Counted from the first letter of the stretch, positions 25,308 through 34,788 are shown. The stretch: 64,000 bases of DNA from Lentzea aerocolonigenes (GCF_000974445.1 NZ_BBOJ01000021.1:124001-188000); one strand, 5' to 3'. The notes: generated by a model not told the origin, from the letters alone. Numbers and translations: made by a program.

Positions 25308-27611
25308 ATGTCCTCACCGTTGAGTCGACGCAGGCTCTTCCAGGCCGCGGGCGTGGCCGCCGTCGCGACCGCGGCGCCGTCCCTCGTGGCAGGTTCGGCC
25401 CAAGCCGCAGTACCTCCCGCGCGGGGCGACGCGGGCGTGTCGGCCTTCGCGTTCGACCTGTCCGAGGTGCGGTTGACGGCGGGCCGGTGGATGGACAATC
25501 AGAACAGGACGTTGGCGTACCTGCGGTTCGTCGACGTCGACCGGTTGCTCTACAACTTCCGCGCCAACCACCGGCTGTCGACCAACGGCGCCGCGGCGCT
25601 GGGCGGGTGGGAAGCGCCGAACTTCCCGTTCCGCACCCACAGCCAGGGGCACTTCCTCACGGCGTGGGCGCAGGCGTGGGCAGTGCTGGGCGACACGACG
25701 TGCCGGGACAAGGCGAACTACATGGTCGCCGAGCTCGCCAAGTGCCAGGCGAACAACGCGGCTGCCGGGTTCAACACCGGGTACCTGTCGGGTTTTCCGG
25801 AGTCGGACTTCGACGCGATGGAGGCCGGTTCGCCGAAGTCCGTGTCGTACTACTCGCTGCACAAGACGCTCGCCGGGTTGCTGGACGTGTGGCGGTACAT
25901 GGGCAGCACCCAGGCGCGGGACGTGTTGCTGCGCTTCGCCGGGTGGGTGGACTGGCGCACGGCCCGGCTGTCCTACGCCACGATGCAGCGGGTTCTCGGC
26001 ACCGAGTTCGGCGGCATGAACGCGGTGCTCGCCGACCTGTACCAGCAGACAGGTGACTCCCGCTGGCTCACCGCGGCCCAGCGGTTCGACCACGCGTCGG
26101 TGTTCGACCCGCTGGCCGCCAACCAGGACCGGCTGAGCGGCCTGCACGCCAACACGCAGGTGCCGAAGTGGATCGGCGCGGCCCGCGAGTACAAGGCGAC
26201 GGGAACGACCCGTTATCGCGACATCGCCCTCAACGCCTGGAACATCACCGTTGGCGCGCACACGTACGTCATCGGCGGCAACAGTCAGGCCGAGCACTTC
26301 CGCGCGCCCAACGCCGTCGCTTCCTACCTCAACACCGACACGTGCGAACAGTGCAACACCTACAACATGCTCAAGCTGACCCGTGAGCTGTGGCTGCTCG
26401 ACCCGGACAAAGCGTCCTACTTCGACTTCTACGAGCGCGCCCTGCTCAACCACCTGATCGGCGCGCAGAACCCCGCGGACCCGCACGGCCACATCTGCTA
26501 CTTCACCGGGCTCAACCCCGGCCACCGGCGCGGCAACACCGGGCCCGCGTGGGGCGGCGGCAACTGGAGCACGGACTACGGCACGTTCTGGTGCTGCCAG
26601 GGCACCGGCCTGGAGACCAACACCAAGCTCGCCGACTCCATCTACTTCCACAACGGCACCACGCTCACGGTGAACCTCTACACGCCGTCGGTGCTGACGT
26701 GGTCGTCCCGCGGCATCACCGTCACCCAGACCACCACCTACCCGGCGAGCGAGACGACCACGCTCACCGTCACCGGCAACGCGGCCGGGTCCTGGACGAT
26801 GCGGCTGCGCATCCCCGCGTGGACCACAGGCGCGACCATCAGCGTGAACGGCGCCGCGCAGAACGTCACCGCCACGCCCGGCAGCTACGCGGCCCTGACG
26901 CGGACGTGGGCGTCCGGCGACGTGGTGACGCTGCGCCTGCCGATGCGCGTGACCGCCCAGCCCGCCAACGACAACACCGGTGTCGTCGCGCTGGCCTACG
27001 GCCCGGCCGTGCTGGCGGGCAACTACGGCAACACCAGCCTGTCCGCGTTGCCCTCGCTGGACGTCGGCTCCGTCACCCGCACCAGCACGTCGTCGCTGGC
27101 GTTCACCGCGAAGGCGAACGGCGCGCAGGTGAACCTCGGCCCGTTCCACGACGCGCACGGCTTCAACTACACGGTCTACTGGAACACCTCCGGCCCGAGC
27201 TACCGGCTGGTCAACGCCGGCACCGGCATGGTGCTGGGCATCCAGAACATGTCCACAGCGGACGGTGGCCTCGCCGTGCAGTGGCACGACAACGGCACGG
27301 CCGACCACAACTGGCAGCTGATCACCGACGGGTCCGACGTGCGGCTGCGCAACCTCAACAGCGGCAAGGTCCTCGGCGTCGAGAACATGTCCACGGCGGA
27401 CAACGCCCGCGTCCTGCAGTGGTCGGACAACGGCACCGCCGACCACAGGTGGACGCTGATCCCGAACGGCGACGGCACCCACAAGATCCGCAACGCCAAC
27501 AGCGGCAAGCTGCTCGGCGTCCTGAACGGCTCCGCCACCGCGGGTGCGCAGATCGTGCAGGACCCGGACAACGGTTCGGCGGACAACCGCTGGCGGCTGG
27601 TCGCCAACTGA
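25308..27611 (+). CDS. GH127 beta-L-arabinofuranosidase with ricin-type lectin domain, Tat-secreted
   Basis: A 767-residue secreted enzyme. A Tat signal (LSRRRLFQAAG, cleavage near AQA-AVPP) precedes an (alpha/alpha)6 GH127/DUF1680 domain. Cysteines C346 and C349 (DTCEQCNTYNML) and the pair C429-C430 (FWCCQGTGLE) correspond to the zinc-thiolate centre in which one Cys is the nucleophile in characterised GH127 enzymes. Residues about 630-767 carry a ricin-like domain with three repeats ending DHNWQL, DHRWTL and DNRWRL. It probably removes beta-L-arabinofuranose from hydroxyproline-linked oligosaccharides of plant extensin. Confidence 0.92.
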   Translation: MSSPLSRRRLFQAAGVAAVATAAPSLVAGSAQAAVPPARGDAGVSAFAFDLSEVRLTAGRWMDNQNRTLAYLRFVDVDRLLYNFRANHRLSTNGAAALGGWEAPNFPFRTHSQGHFLTAWAQAWAVLGDTTCRDKANYMVAELAKCQANNAAAGFNTGYLSGFPESDFDAMEAGSPKSVSYYSLHKTLAGLLDVWRYMGSTQARDVLLRFAGWVDWRTARLSYATMQRVLGTEFGGMNAVLADLYQQTGDSRWLTAAQRFDHASVFDPLAANQDRLSGLHANTQVPKWIGAAREYKATGTTRYRDIALNAWNITVGAHTYVIGGNSQAEHFRAPNAVASYLNTDTCEQCNTYNMLKLTRELWLLDPDKASYFDFYERALLNHLIGAQNPADPHGHICYFTGLNPGHRRGNTGPAWGGGNWSTDYGTFWCCQGTGLETNTKLADSIYFHNGTTLTVNLYTPSVLTWSSRGITVTQTTTYPASETTTLTVTGNAAGSWTMRLRIPAWTTGATISVNGAAQNVTATPGSYAALTRTWASGDVVTLRLPMRVTAQPANDNTGVVALAYGPAVLAGNYGNTSLSALPSLDVGSVTRTSTSSLAFTAKANGAQVNLGPFHDAHGFNYTVYWNTSGPSYRLVNAGTGMVLGIQNMSTADGGLAVQWHDNGTADHNWQLITDGSDVRLRNLNSGKVLGVENMSTADNARVLQWSDNGTADHRWTLIPNGDGTHKIRNANSGKLLGVLNGSATAGAQIVQDPDNGSADNRWRLVAN

Positions 27612-27618
27612 GACACTG

Positions 27619-27632
27619 TGTGAGCGCTCACT
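27619..27632. promoter_or_regulatory. GTGAGCGCTCAC palindrome after the GH127 gene
   Basis: A perfect 12-bp palindrome (27620-27631) within TGTGAGCGCTCACT. It is a symmetrised version of the TGTGAGCGCTAACA motif, about 95 bp before the next gene's start, so it may regulate the esterase at 27726. Confidence 0.55.
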
Positions 27633-27725
27633 TCGGCCGTCTCGAATGGACGGTCGCTTGACTCCGGATGTCGATTTCTCCAGTGTTGTCGTTAACAGTT
27701 CCAGGTGACGCTGAAGGAGTCGTCG

Positions 27726-28805
27726 GTGCGATTGGCCCTGCGCGCGGCCAGCCTCGGGGCAGCGGCCGCCCTGCGCCTGCCGGACCCGGTGATCCGCGCG
27801 ATCGTCGGCAGACCGGTGCAGGTCGAGGGGGCGCGGCTGAGTCCGACGGCCCAGCTGCTGATCGCGCTCGAACGGTTCGTGCCGCGGTCCGAACCTCTGG
27901 CGAACCCGGACATGGCAGCGGCCCGCAGGGACTACGACATCGTCTCGTCCGTGCTGCTCGCCGGTGCCGCCTCGGACGTCCGGGTGCACGACACCGTCGT
28001 GGACGGCGCACGCGGCCCGCTCGCGGCGCGGGTGTACAGCCCTCCCGGCACGTCCGGCCCGCTGCCCGTGCTGGTGTTCTTCCACGGCGGCGGCTTCGTG
28101 CTCGGCAGCATCACGAGCCACGACGGCGTCTGCCGCTTCCTGAGCCGGCACGGCGGCGTGCGGGTCGTGTCCGTCGAGTACTCCCTCGCCCCGGAGCACC
28201 CGTATCCGGCCGGAGTCGACGACGCGCACGCGGCGTTCCGGTACATCGTCTCGCACGTGGAACGCTTCGGTGGTGCCGAGGGCGTCGTGGGCGTCGCCGG
28301 TGACAGCGCAGGCGCGGCGCTCGCGGCCGTCGTGGCGCAACGGTGTGTCGACGAAGCGACGACGAAGCCCGCGTTCAACCTGATGCTCTACCCCGCAGTG
28401 GACGGGATGAGTCAGCACCGCTCGCGCGAGCTCTTCGCGAGCGGCTTCTTCATCGACAGCGACCTGCTCGCCTGGTACCGGACCTGCTACTCACCGGACG
28501 CCGAGCGGCTGTTCGAGCCGTACGCCTCGCCGTTGCGCGCTCCCGACCTCCGCGGACTCCCGCCGACCTGCGTGGTGACAGCGGGGTTCGACCCGCTGCG
28601 GGACGAGGGCGTCGAGTACGCGGACCGGCTGAGGGAGGCCGCGGTACCCGTGACCCACCTGCACCGCGAAGGGATGGTGCACGGGTTCGCTTCGTTCCTG
28701 GCGTGCGACAAACACGCTCGGCGCGCGATGCGGGACGCCGCGGCGGAACTGCGTCGCATGGCCGCCGCGGCCTGGTCGTCGAACCCGCTCAACCACCGAT
28801 CCTGA
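27726..28805 (+). CDS. Alpha/beta hydrolase, hormone-sensitive-lipase family
   Basis: A 359-residue cytoplasmic esterase of family IV. It shows the oxyanion motif HGGGF (residues 120-124), nucleophile S194 in GDSAGAA, acid Asp in AGFDPLRDEG and His in GMVHGFASF. GTG 27726 was preferred to GTG 27705 because AAGGAG lies six bases before it. The 3' end overlaps the convergent copper-oxidase gene by 17 bp. The substrate is unknown; it may act on acyl or acetyl groups freed by the surrounding enzymes. Confidence 0.9.
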   Translation: MRLALRAASLGAAAALRLPDPVIRAIVGRPVQVEGARLSPTAQLLIALERFVPRSEPLANPDMAAARRDYDIVSSVLLAGAASDVRVHDTVVDGARGPLAARVYSPPGTSGPLPVLVFFHGGGFVLGSITSHDGVCRFLSRHGGVRVVSVEYSLAPEHPYPAGVDDAHAAFRYIVSHVERFGGAEGVVGVAGDSAGAALAAVVAQRCVDEATTKPAFNLMLYPAVDGMSQHRSRELFASGFFIDSDLLAWYRTCYSPDAERLFEPYASPLRAPDLRGLPPTCVVTAGFDPLRDEGVEYADRLREAAVPVTHLHREGMVHGFASFLACDKHARRAMRDAAAELRRMAAAAWSSNPLNHRS

Positions 28806-30795
28806 GCTGCGCCGCCACGCTGGGTGTCCCGGCGATGTCGAGCGCGAACAACAGGTAGTTCCCCGGCGGCACGATCCCCGGATCAGCCGGGATCGCGACG
28901 CGGTGCGAGGTCGGCGAGACCACCGAGGACGTCAGCGGCACCCGCCGCTGGTCGTTGTCCACCGAGTGCGTCACCGAGCTCGTCCGCACCAGCGAGAAGC
29001 CTTTCACCGCACGGTCCGTGCCGACGGTGATCGTCGATCCACCGCTCGCCGCGGCCGGTGCGGAGGTGATCGCCGGACGGGGCTTGCGCGAGCCGTCGGC
29101 GTTGAGCAGGTACGGCGGCGTGAAGATCTGGCCGTCCGGGTGGTTGGTGGCGCACTTGCCGCACAGCCCACCTCCACCCGAGAAGACGGTTCCGTCGGGC
29201 AGCAGGTTCGCCACGCTGTGGTAGTTGCGCGGGGTCGCCATCGCGGCGAGCGCGGTGAACCGGCCCGTCGCCGGGTTCCACAGTTCCGGCACCAGCACGG
29301 AGGTCTCGTCGGAGAACGGCACGGGGTAGCTCTGCCCGCCGATCACCACCACCGTGCCGTCCGGCAGCACGACGCTGTTCGAATAGGCCCTCGCCGCGGC
29401 CATGTCCGAGGTCCGGCGCACGGACGGTGTGCGTCCCGTGATGTCCACGGCGTGCGCGGCCTTCGTGGCATCGGCCTTCTCGTAGGCGGGAGCTCCGCCG
29501 ACGGTGAGGATCTTGCCGATGTCGTACATGACCGCGTTGCCGTTCATCGCGTCCCGGCTGTCGCCACGGGTGCCCGCGTCGACCACCTTGCCCCGGCCCG
29601 CCGTCTCGATCCAGTTCATCCTCGCGCTCGGCCCCGCGTGGAAGACCTTTCCGCCACCGGCCGCGAAGAGCCAGGCGTGGTTGTCGGCGCGGTACACGCC
29701 CGCGGGGTCGGCGGTCAGGAACGGCGTCGACGGCACGTCCGGCAGCGACCTCCACGTGTTCGTCGCGGGCGAGTACAGCTCGCCCGCCTTGGCCTTGCGG
29801 CCACCGGACCACGAACCGCCGACGGTGAACACCTCGCCCGTGGACAAGGTCGTCTGGCCCTGGTAGCCGCGGCCGACGGTCATGTCCGGCGCGCTGGACC
29901 ACGTGTCGGTGCGCGGGTCGTAGATGCTCGTCTTCGTGGCGTTGCTGCCGCCGGTGACGAGGATGCGGCCGTCGGCCAGCATCGACGTGCCGGGGCAGAA
30001 CATGTCGTGCCCGGTGTTGTCGACCCGGCGCCCGCTGACCTGGCCCGTGGCGAGGTCCATGACCGCGGTCTGGGTGTACCCGTTGGCACCGCCGAACTCG
30101 TTGGCCGCGTAGGCGGACCACATGAGGAGCTTGTTGCCGGGCAGCAGCGCCGATGCCGCCGGCACGATCGGCAGCCCGATCGTCGGGCCCCAGGCGCCGG
30201 TCACGCTCGGGTTGCCGGTCACCGGCGGCGGCAGGCCGGGGTCGCCCAGCAGGTCGATCTCCGCCGCGCTCGCCCACGGACCGCGCTCGCCCGCCTCGGA
30301 CAACGCCACCAGCCGCACGTACCGCGCGCTGCTCACCGCGAAGCCGATCGTCTTGACGGCCTCGTCGTCGGCCATCGTGCCCGTCACGACCGGTGCGTCC
30401 CAGGTGGTGCCGTCCTGGCTCAGCCGGATCTCGTACCGGCCGATCCTCCCGTTGGCGCGGCCGGTTCTCGGCGTGTAGACGAGTCCGGACACGCGCCGCA
30501 CCTTGCCGGTGTCGATCGTCAGCCACTGCGGCAGCGACGACGCCGTCCTCCACCGGCTGTGCCAGATCGTCGCCCGGTCCCCGTCCAGCACCCGCGCGGG
30601 CTCGTTGCCCGCCTCGTCACTGCTCGCCGTGGCGACCCAGCCGTCCCTCGGCAGCTTGGCCGCGGCGGGAACCATTGCGGCGGCGGCGATGTCCACGTGA
30701 TGGCCGTGCTCCGGCTCGAGCAGGCGGGGCACGACGGCCACGCCGATCACCATCAACCCGACGCAGACGGGCGTTGCCAACGATCTTCGCTTCAC
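28789..30795 (-). CDS. Galactose-oxidase-like copper radical oxidase with F5/8 (CBM32-like) domain
   Basis: A 668-residue secreted or anchored protein. It has a hydrophobic N-terminus (residues 6-25), an F5/8-type discoidin domain (about 50-185), a kelch beta-propeller (about 200-560) and a C-terminal DUF1929 domain. The active site aligns fully with fungal galactose oxidase: C267 (HDMFCPG) and Y311 (RGYQG) for the Tyr-Cys cofactor, stacking W329 (GGSWSGG), Y525-H526 (RNYHS) and H610 (VTHSVDNDQR). It should oxidise a primary alcohol to an aldehyde with H2O2 release. A galactose-containing glycan is likely, but GlxA-type morphogenesis oxidases are related. Confidence 0.9.
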   Translation of the reverse strand: MKRRSLATPVCVGLMVIGVAVVPRLLEPEHGHHVDIAAAAMVPAAAKLPRDGWVATASSDEAGNEPARVLDGDRATIWHSRWRTASSLPQWLTIDTGKVRRVSGLVYTPRTGRANGRIGRYEIRLSQDGTTWDAPVVTGTMADDEAVKTIGFAVSSARYVRLVALSEAGERGPWASAAEIDLLGDPGLPPPVTGNPSVTGAWGPTIGLPIVPAASALLPGNKLLMWSAYAANEFGGANGYTQTAVMDLATGQVSGRRVDNTGHDMFCPGTSMLADGRILVTGGSNATKTSIYDPRTDTWSSAPDMTVGRGYQGQTTLSTGEVFTVGGSWSGGRKAKAGELYSPATNTWRSLPDVPSTPFLTADPAGVYRADNHAWLFAAGGGKVFHAGPSARMNWIETAGRGKVVDAGTRGDSRDAMNGNAVMYDIGKILTVGGAPAYEKADATKAAHAVDITGRTPSVRRTSDMAAARAYSNSVVLPDGTVVVIGGQSYPVPFSDETSVLVPELWNPATGRFTALAAMATPRNYHSVANLLPDGTVFSGGGGLCGKCATNHPDGQIFTPPYLLNADGSRKPRPAITSAPAAASGGSTITVGTDRAVKGFSLVRTSSVTHSVDNDQRRVPLTSSVVSPTSHRVAIPADPGIVPPGNYLLFALDIAGTPSVAAQLRIGG

Positions 30796-30850
30796 GCCTG
30801 CAGACCGTATCTTGATCTTGCCTGCGCAAGTATCGGCCGTTCGGACTTGA

Positions 30851-31972
30851 TCATGCCGACGAACAGAACGTTCGCGCGAGTCCGGTGAGGACGGTCGCGG
30901 CCGTGCTGGTGCCCGAGAGGCTGACCCACTCCACGTCGGCGTGCGCTCCTTCGCCTTCCGGTCCGTAGAGGACGGTCGGGATGCCCGCGTCGGCCAGGAA
31001 AGCCGAGTCGGCCCAATAGGACATGGGTGCCGCGGTCGTGCCGGAACCGGCCGCGTCCAGCAGCATCCGCACGATCGGCTCGGAGTGCGGTGTCTCCATC
31101 GCGTTGCGGTGCAGGACGGTCCGCGCGGTGACCTCGAGACGCGGGTCGGCGGGCCGGCACCGTTCGAGCAGGTCGGCCACGTCGGCCTCGACGCGGTCGA
31201 GCGTCTCGCCGGGCAACGTGCGGCGTTCCACCGTGAACACGCACCGGTCGGGAATGGTCGACTCCTCGGTGCCGCCGGAGATCAGCGACGCGTGCAGGTT
31301 TCCCGGGCCCAGGAACGGATGCGGCCTGTCGCGCAGGTGCCGGTCCAGCTCGTCGAACGCGACGAGGTGGTGGCCCGCGGCCAGGATGGCGTCGGCGCCG
31401 AGGTGCGGCCGTGAGCCGTGGGCGGCGACGCCGGTGACGGTGACCTCGGTCCAGACGAACCCGCGGTGGGCGGTGCCGACCTGCCGTTCGGTGGGCTCGG
31501 TGACCACGGCGGCGTCGATGCCGGCGAGGTCGAGGTGCGCGAGGACGTCCTGGATGCCGAGGCTCGCGACCTCCTCGTCGGCGACGGCCGCGACGACGAC
31601 CTCCCCGTCGATCCCGGAGCGGGACGCGTCGCGGCAGGCGATGAGAGCGGCGGCGAGGCCTGCCTTCATGTCGTAGGCGCCGCGGGCGTAGAGCCGGTCG
31701 CCCTCGACGCGAGGGACGAGCGCGCCCGCGAGCCCGACGGTGTCGAGGTGACCGCACAACAACAACCTGCGGCCACCGGTGTCTCGTCCGCCGCGCAGCA
31801 CGACGCTGGGCCGTCCGGGAGTGCTCTCGACGATCTCGGTGCGCAGCCCCTCGGCTCGTCCCCAGTCTGCGACGAAACGGGCGATCTCCGTTTCACCGGC
31901 GCCGGACGGGTCCAGGCCGGGGTTGACCGAGTCGATGCGGACCAGTTGCTCCAGCAGTTCGCGAACGGTCAT
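30851..31972 (-). CDS. M20 family metallopeptidase (ArgE/DapE-like deacylase)
   Basis: A 373-residue binuclear-zinc amidohydrolase. Ligands and catalytic residues are H75-D77 (CGHLDTVG), D101 (GAYDMKAG), E133-E134 (ADEEVAS), E159 (VTEPTE) and H344 (EGAHADVE); the dimerisation domain carries VTVTGVAAHGSRPHLGADAI. ATG 31972 overlaps the preceding gene's stop (ATGA). Coupled to a diaminopropionate ammonia-lyase gene, it may deacylate an N-acyl diamino acid that the lyase then degrades. This pairing parallels the ygeX-ygeY region of E. coli, where YgeY is an M20 peptidase. Confidence 0.9.
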   Translation of the reverse strand: MTVRELLEQLVRIDSVNPGLDPSGAGETEIARFVADWGRAEGLRTEIVESTPGRPSVVLRGGRDTGGRRLLLCGHLDTVGLAGALVPRVEGDRLYARGAYDMKAGLAAALIACRDASRSGIDGEVVVAAVADEEVASLGIQDVLAHLDLAGIDAAVVTEPTERQVGTAHRGFVWTEVTVTGVAAHGSRPHLGADAILAAGHHLVAFDELDRHLRDRPHPFLGPGNLHASLISGGTEESTIPDRCVFTVERRTLPGETLDRVEADVADLLERCRPADPRLEVTARTVLHRNAMETPHSEPIVRMLLDAAGSGTTAAPMSYWADSAFLADAGIPTVLYGPEGEGAHADVEWVSLSGTSTAATVLTGLARTFCSSA

Positions 31973-32998
31973 CGGAGGCGTCCTTCCGTACTCAGCAGGA
32001 CCACGACGGCGTCGTCGTCCAGGGCGAGTGCGGCCCGCCGCCCCGGATCGGTGAGGGCGGCACGAAGTCCCGCCAGGGTGGCCGCGCCGCTCGGCCCCGA
32101 GGACACACCCCGCCGATCGAGGTCCTCGACGGCTCGCAGTGCTTCGTCGTCGGTGACCGCCACGGCCGCGTCGCACCCCGCGTGCAGCACGGGCCACGCC
32201 GCACCGGAGACGGTGCCGCAGTTGAGGCCCGCCATCACCGTCGCCGCGGTCGGCACCGTCACGGGCCGTCCCGCCGACAGGCTCGCCACCAGGCACGCGG
32301 CGGTGTCGGGTTCGACCGCGAGAACGCCGGGGTGGCGCGCGCCCGGACGGCGGTGGTGCCGCACGACCGCCTCGGCCAGCGACCCGACCCCGACCGGCAC
32401 CACCACGAGGTCCGGCAGGCCGCCGAGCTCGGCGTCGATCTCCTCCAGCAACGTCCGGTAGCCCTCCACGATCCAGGCGGGCACCTCCTCGTAGCCGTCC
32501 CACGCGGTGTCCTGGACCAGCGCCCGGCCGGGCTGCTCCGAGGAACTCCGCGGCACGCCGGACCGCCGCGTCGTAGTCGCCGTCCACCCGCACGACCTCC
32601 GCGCCCTCCCCCGTGATGAGGGCGGCGGTGCCCGCGAGCGTCACCTCCGGCACGAACACCGTTGCCCCGACACCGAAGTGCGCCGCCATGCGGGCCACCG
32701 CGCGACCGTGGTTGCCGTCGGTCGCGGTCACCAGCGAGACGCCGGGCTGCCGCGCGAGCACCTGGTGACACGCCCAGGACGCGCCGAGCACCTTGAACGC
32801 CGGCAGCCCGAGCCGCGCCGACTCGTCCTTCACCAGGACCCGGCCGACCCCGAGCTCGGCGGCGATCTCGGGGACGGGCACCAGCGGTGTGGGCGCGTAA
32901 CCCGGCAACGACCGGTGGAACGCCTGGGCGTCGCCCGGTGCGAGCGGGGCGGTCCAGTCCCGGGCGGCCGGCGAGCAGTACCAGTTCATGCCGTCCAT
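31969..32998 (-). pseudogene. Diaminopropionate ammonia-lyase, split by a single-base frameshift
   Basis: A fold-type II PLP enzyme that converts 2,3-diaminopropionate to pyruvate and ammonia. The N-terminal part (from ATG 32998) holds PLP lysine K69 in LGLPAFKVLGASWA and VTATDGNHGRAVARMAAHFG. After AVRRAAEF the frame changes, and the rest continues as SSEQPGRALVQDTAWDGYEEVPAWIVEGY to the stop at 31969. Removing one C in GAGTTCCTCGGAG (about 32542-32543) restores one open frame of about 342 residues. This is either a genuine recent pseudogene or a sequencing error. A LysR gene is divergent. Confidence 0.8.
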
Positions 32999-33049
32999 CG
33001 TCAGCGTGCCGACTCATCAGGTCCAGCGCGGAATCAAGCACGATAACGT

Positions 33050-33068
33050 GAAGCAAACCTGATGCTTC
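33050..33068. promoter_or_regulatory. LysR-type operator between the lyase and LysR genes
   Basis: GAAGCA and TGCTTC arms with a 7-bp spacer lie 12 bp before the LysR ATG and 52 bp from the lyase start, the usual position for an autoregulated divergent LysR site. Confidence 0.55.
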
Positions 33069-33079
33069 GAGGAGCCGCG

Positions 33080-33949
33080 ATGCTCGATCTCCGCCGCCTG
33101 CGCCTGCTGCGCGAGCTCGCCCGCCGCGGCACCATCGCCGCCGTGGCCGAGGCGTTGTCGTACAGCCCTTCCGCTGTCTCCCAACAGCTCGCCGCGCTGG
33201 AGAAGGAGACGGGCGTGCCTCTGCTGGAACCGGCCGGGCGCCGGGTCCGGCTCACCGCCGCGGCCGAGCTCCTCGTCACGCACACCGAGGTCCTGTTCGA
33301 GGAGGTGGAACGAGCCGAGGCCGCACTCGCCCAGTCGCTCGGCGAGACCGTCGGCACGCTGCGCGTGGCCGCCTTCCAGACCGCCGTCCTCACCCTCGTG
33401 CCGAACGCCCTCACCCGGCTGGAACAAGATCACCCCGGGCTGCGCGTCGAGGTGACCGAGCTGGAACCCGAGGTCGCCCTCCCCTCGCTGCTGGCCGGGC
33501 AGTTCGACGTCGTCCTCGGCGAGGAGTACCCGGGACACCCGCTGCCCCGCCCGCGCGAAACCGAGCGGCACGACCTGCTCACCGACGAGCTCCGCCTGGT
33601 CACCCCGGCGAGCTGGAGCCGGCGGCCGCTGACCGGGCTCGCGTCCCGCCCGTTCGTGATGGAACCGGTCGGCACCACCGCCAGGGAGTGGGCGACCACG
33701 GTGTGCCGGCAGGCGGGCTTCGAGCCGGATGTCCGTTACACCTCAACGGATCTCCAGGTCCACCTGCGATTCGTGGAGCGCGGCCTCGCGGCGGCTCTGC
33801 TGCCCGACCTGGCGGGCGCCGGGGACCGGCACGCCGTGGTGGCGCGCCGGCTCCCCGGACGTCCGGAACGACAGATCTTCGCCACGGTGCGCCGTGGCGC
33901 GGCCGGTCAGCCCAAGATCCAGGCTTTCACGTCCGCCCTGCGGACGTGA
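33080..33949 (+). CDS. LysR family transcriptional regulator
   Basis: A 289-residue regulator. The N-terminal winged HTH (LDLRRLRLLRELARRGTIAAVAEALSYSPSAVSQQLAALEKETGVPLLEPAGRRV) is of the ArgP/IciA-like actinobacterial subgroup, followed by a substrate-binding domain (GTLRVAAFQTAVLTLVPNALTRL; FDVVLGEEYPG). GAGGAG nine bases upstream sets ATG 33080; ATG 33062 would lie inside the operator. It is divergent from the ammonia-lyase and M20 genes and probably activates them in response to a diamino acid. Confidence 0.92.
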   Translation: MLDLRRLRLLRELARRGTIAAVAEALSYSPSAVSQQLAALEKETGVPLLEPAGRRVRLTAAAELLVTHTEVLFEEVERAEAALAQSLGETVGTLRVAAFQTAVLTLVPNALTRLEQDHPGLRVEVTELEPEVALPSLLAGQFDVVLGEEYPGHPLPRPRETERHDLLTDELRLVTPASWSRRPLTGLASRPFVMEPVGTTAREWATTVCRQAGFEPDVRYTSTDLQVHLRFVERGLAAALLPDLAGAGDRHAVVARRLPGRPERQIFATVRRGAAGQPKIQAFTSALRT

Positions 33950-33950
33950 C

Positions 33951-34427
33951 TCACACGGCGAAGAACGTCCGCGAAGTGTCCGGAACCGACGTGCTGACGC
34001 CGTTGGTCGTGTCGGTCAGCAGGATGTTCGTGTAGGTCACGCTCGCGAGAACGAGCCGCTGGCCGTTCGGGCAGCTGAAGCTACCGGCGGACGGCGGTCC
34101 CGCGGTCAGGCTCGCCCGCACGCGGCCGTTCTTGACCTGGAACGTGCCGTTGGCCGACACCTCGGAGTTGATCGTTTCCTTGTTGGCGGCCTGCGGGTGG
34201 TTGCCGCCGCCGTTGATGCACGCGAAGACCGCCGTGGCGTCGGCGGTGAGCACGTAGTCGACGTTCTCGTTCCCGAGACCTCTCTCGTCGAACGAGACGG
34301 TCAACGCACCGGATCCCGTGACGGTGCCCGTGGCCGAGTGGAACTTCGGGGCGGCCGCCCCCGCGGTCGGAGTCGCCAGGAACAGGGCGGTGACGACTGC
34401 CACCAGAACGATGATCAGCTTGCGCAT
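33951..34427 (-). CDS. Small secreted protein of unknown function
   Basis: A 158-residue protein with a clear Sec signal (MRKLIIVLVAVVTALFLATPTAGA), then a beta-rich domain of about 130 residues. Two cysteines (VFACINGGG and SFSCPNGQR) probably form one disulfide. NGGGNHPQAANKETINSEVSANGTF recurs in unnamed secreted proteins of Streptomyces and relatives, as far as I recall. AAGGAAG lies six bases before ATG 34427. It converges with the LysR gene with 1 bp between the genes. I do not recognise a function. Confidence 0.85.
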   Translation of the reverse strand: MRKLIIVLVAVVTALFLATPTAGAAAPKFHSATGTVTGSGALTVSFDERGLGNENVDYVLTADATAVFACINGGGNHPQAANKETINSEVSANGTFQVKNGRVRASLTAGPPSAGSFSCPNGQRLVLASVTYTNILLTDTTNGVSTSVPDTSRTFFAV

Positions 34428-34788
34428 GTGCGTCTTCCTTCAAGGACCCCCGGATGTTTCGGTCGCCGCCGAACGCAGGCTACGACCGCCGCACGGGCTG
34501 CCGGGAGGGTCGTTCGCCCTGTTCACGGCACGAAGTCCCGCGGTCGCACGGAAGGCATCACGCCACAGTGGAGGGTGACGGGTCCACTCGGGACTTCCCG
34601 CACACGGCCGCACCTGACGGCCACAGACATCCGATCAATCATTGCCGACGTCGACCGAACAAGGTCGAACAAAGTCTTGTCGAAGAACTCATTCGATGCG
34701 AATGTCTCGCGCCAGGGACCAACCGGACAGGCCGGCCACCTGCCGGGAAGGCCCCTGGGCACAAGCCTTCATTGATCGGAGGTCTCGG
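34428..34788. promoter_or_regulatory. Divergent promoter region of the secreted protein and fucosidase
   Basis: These 361 bp hold no gene. A perfect inverted repeat CATTCG-ATG-CGAATG (34690-34704) lies 85 bp before the fucosidase ATG and could be an operator; no TGTGAGCGCTAACA box is present. Confidence 0.45.

Noticed and set aside
25314..28418. 1034-codon minus-strand open frame across GH127 and the esterase
   Set aside because: It is antisense to two well-supported genes, with no domain and no codon-position bias of its own.
30817..30830. CTTGC-N4-GCAAG inverted repeat upstream of the copper oxidase
   Set aside because: The arms are only 5 bp and there is no second copy, so it is too weak to call an operator.
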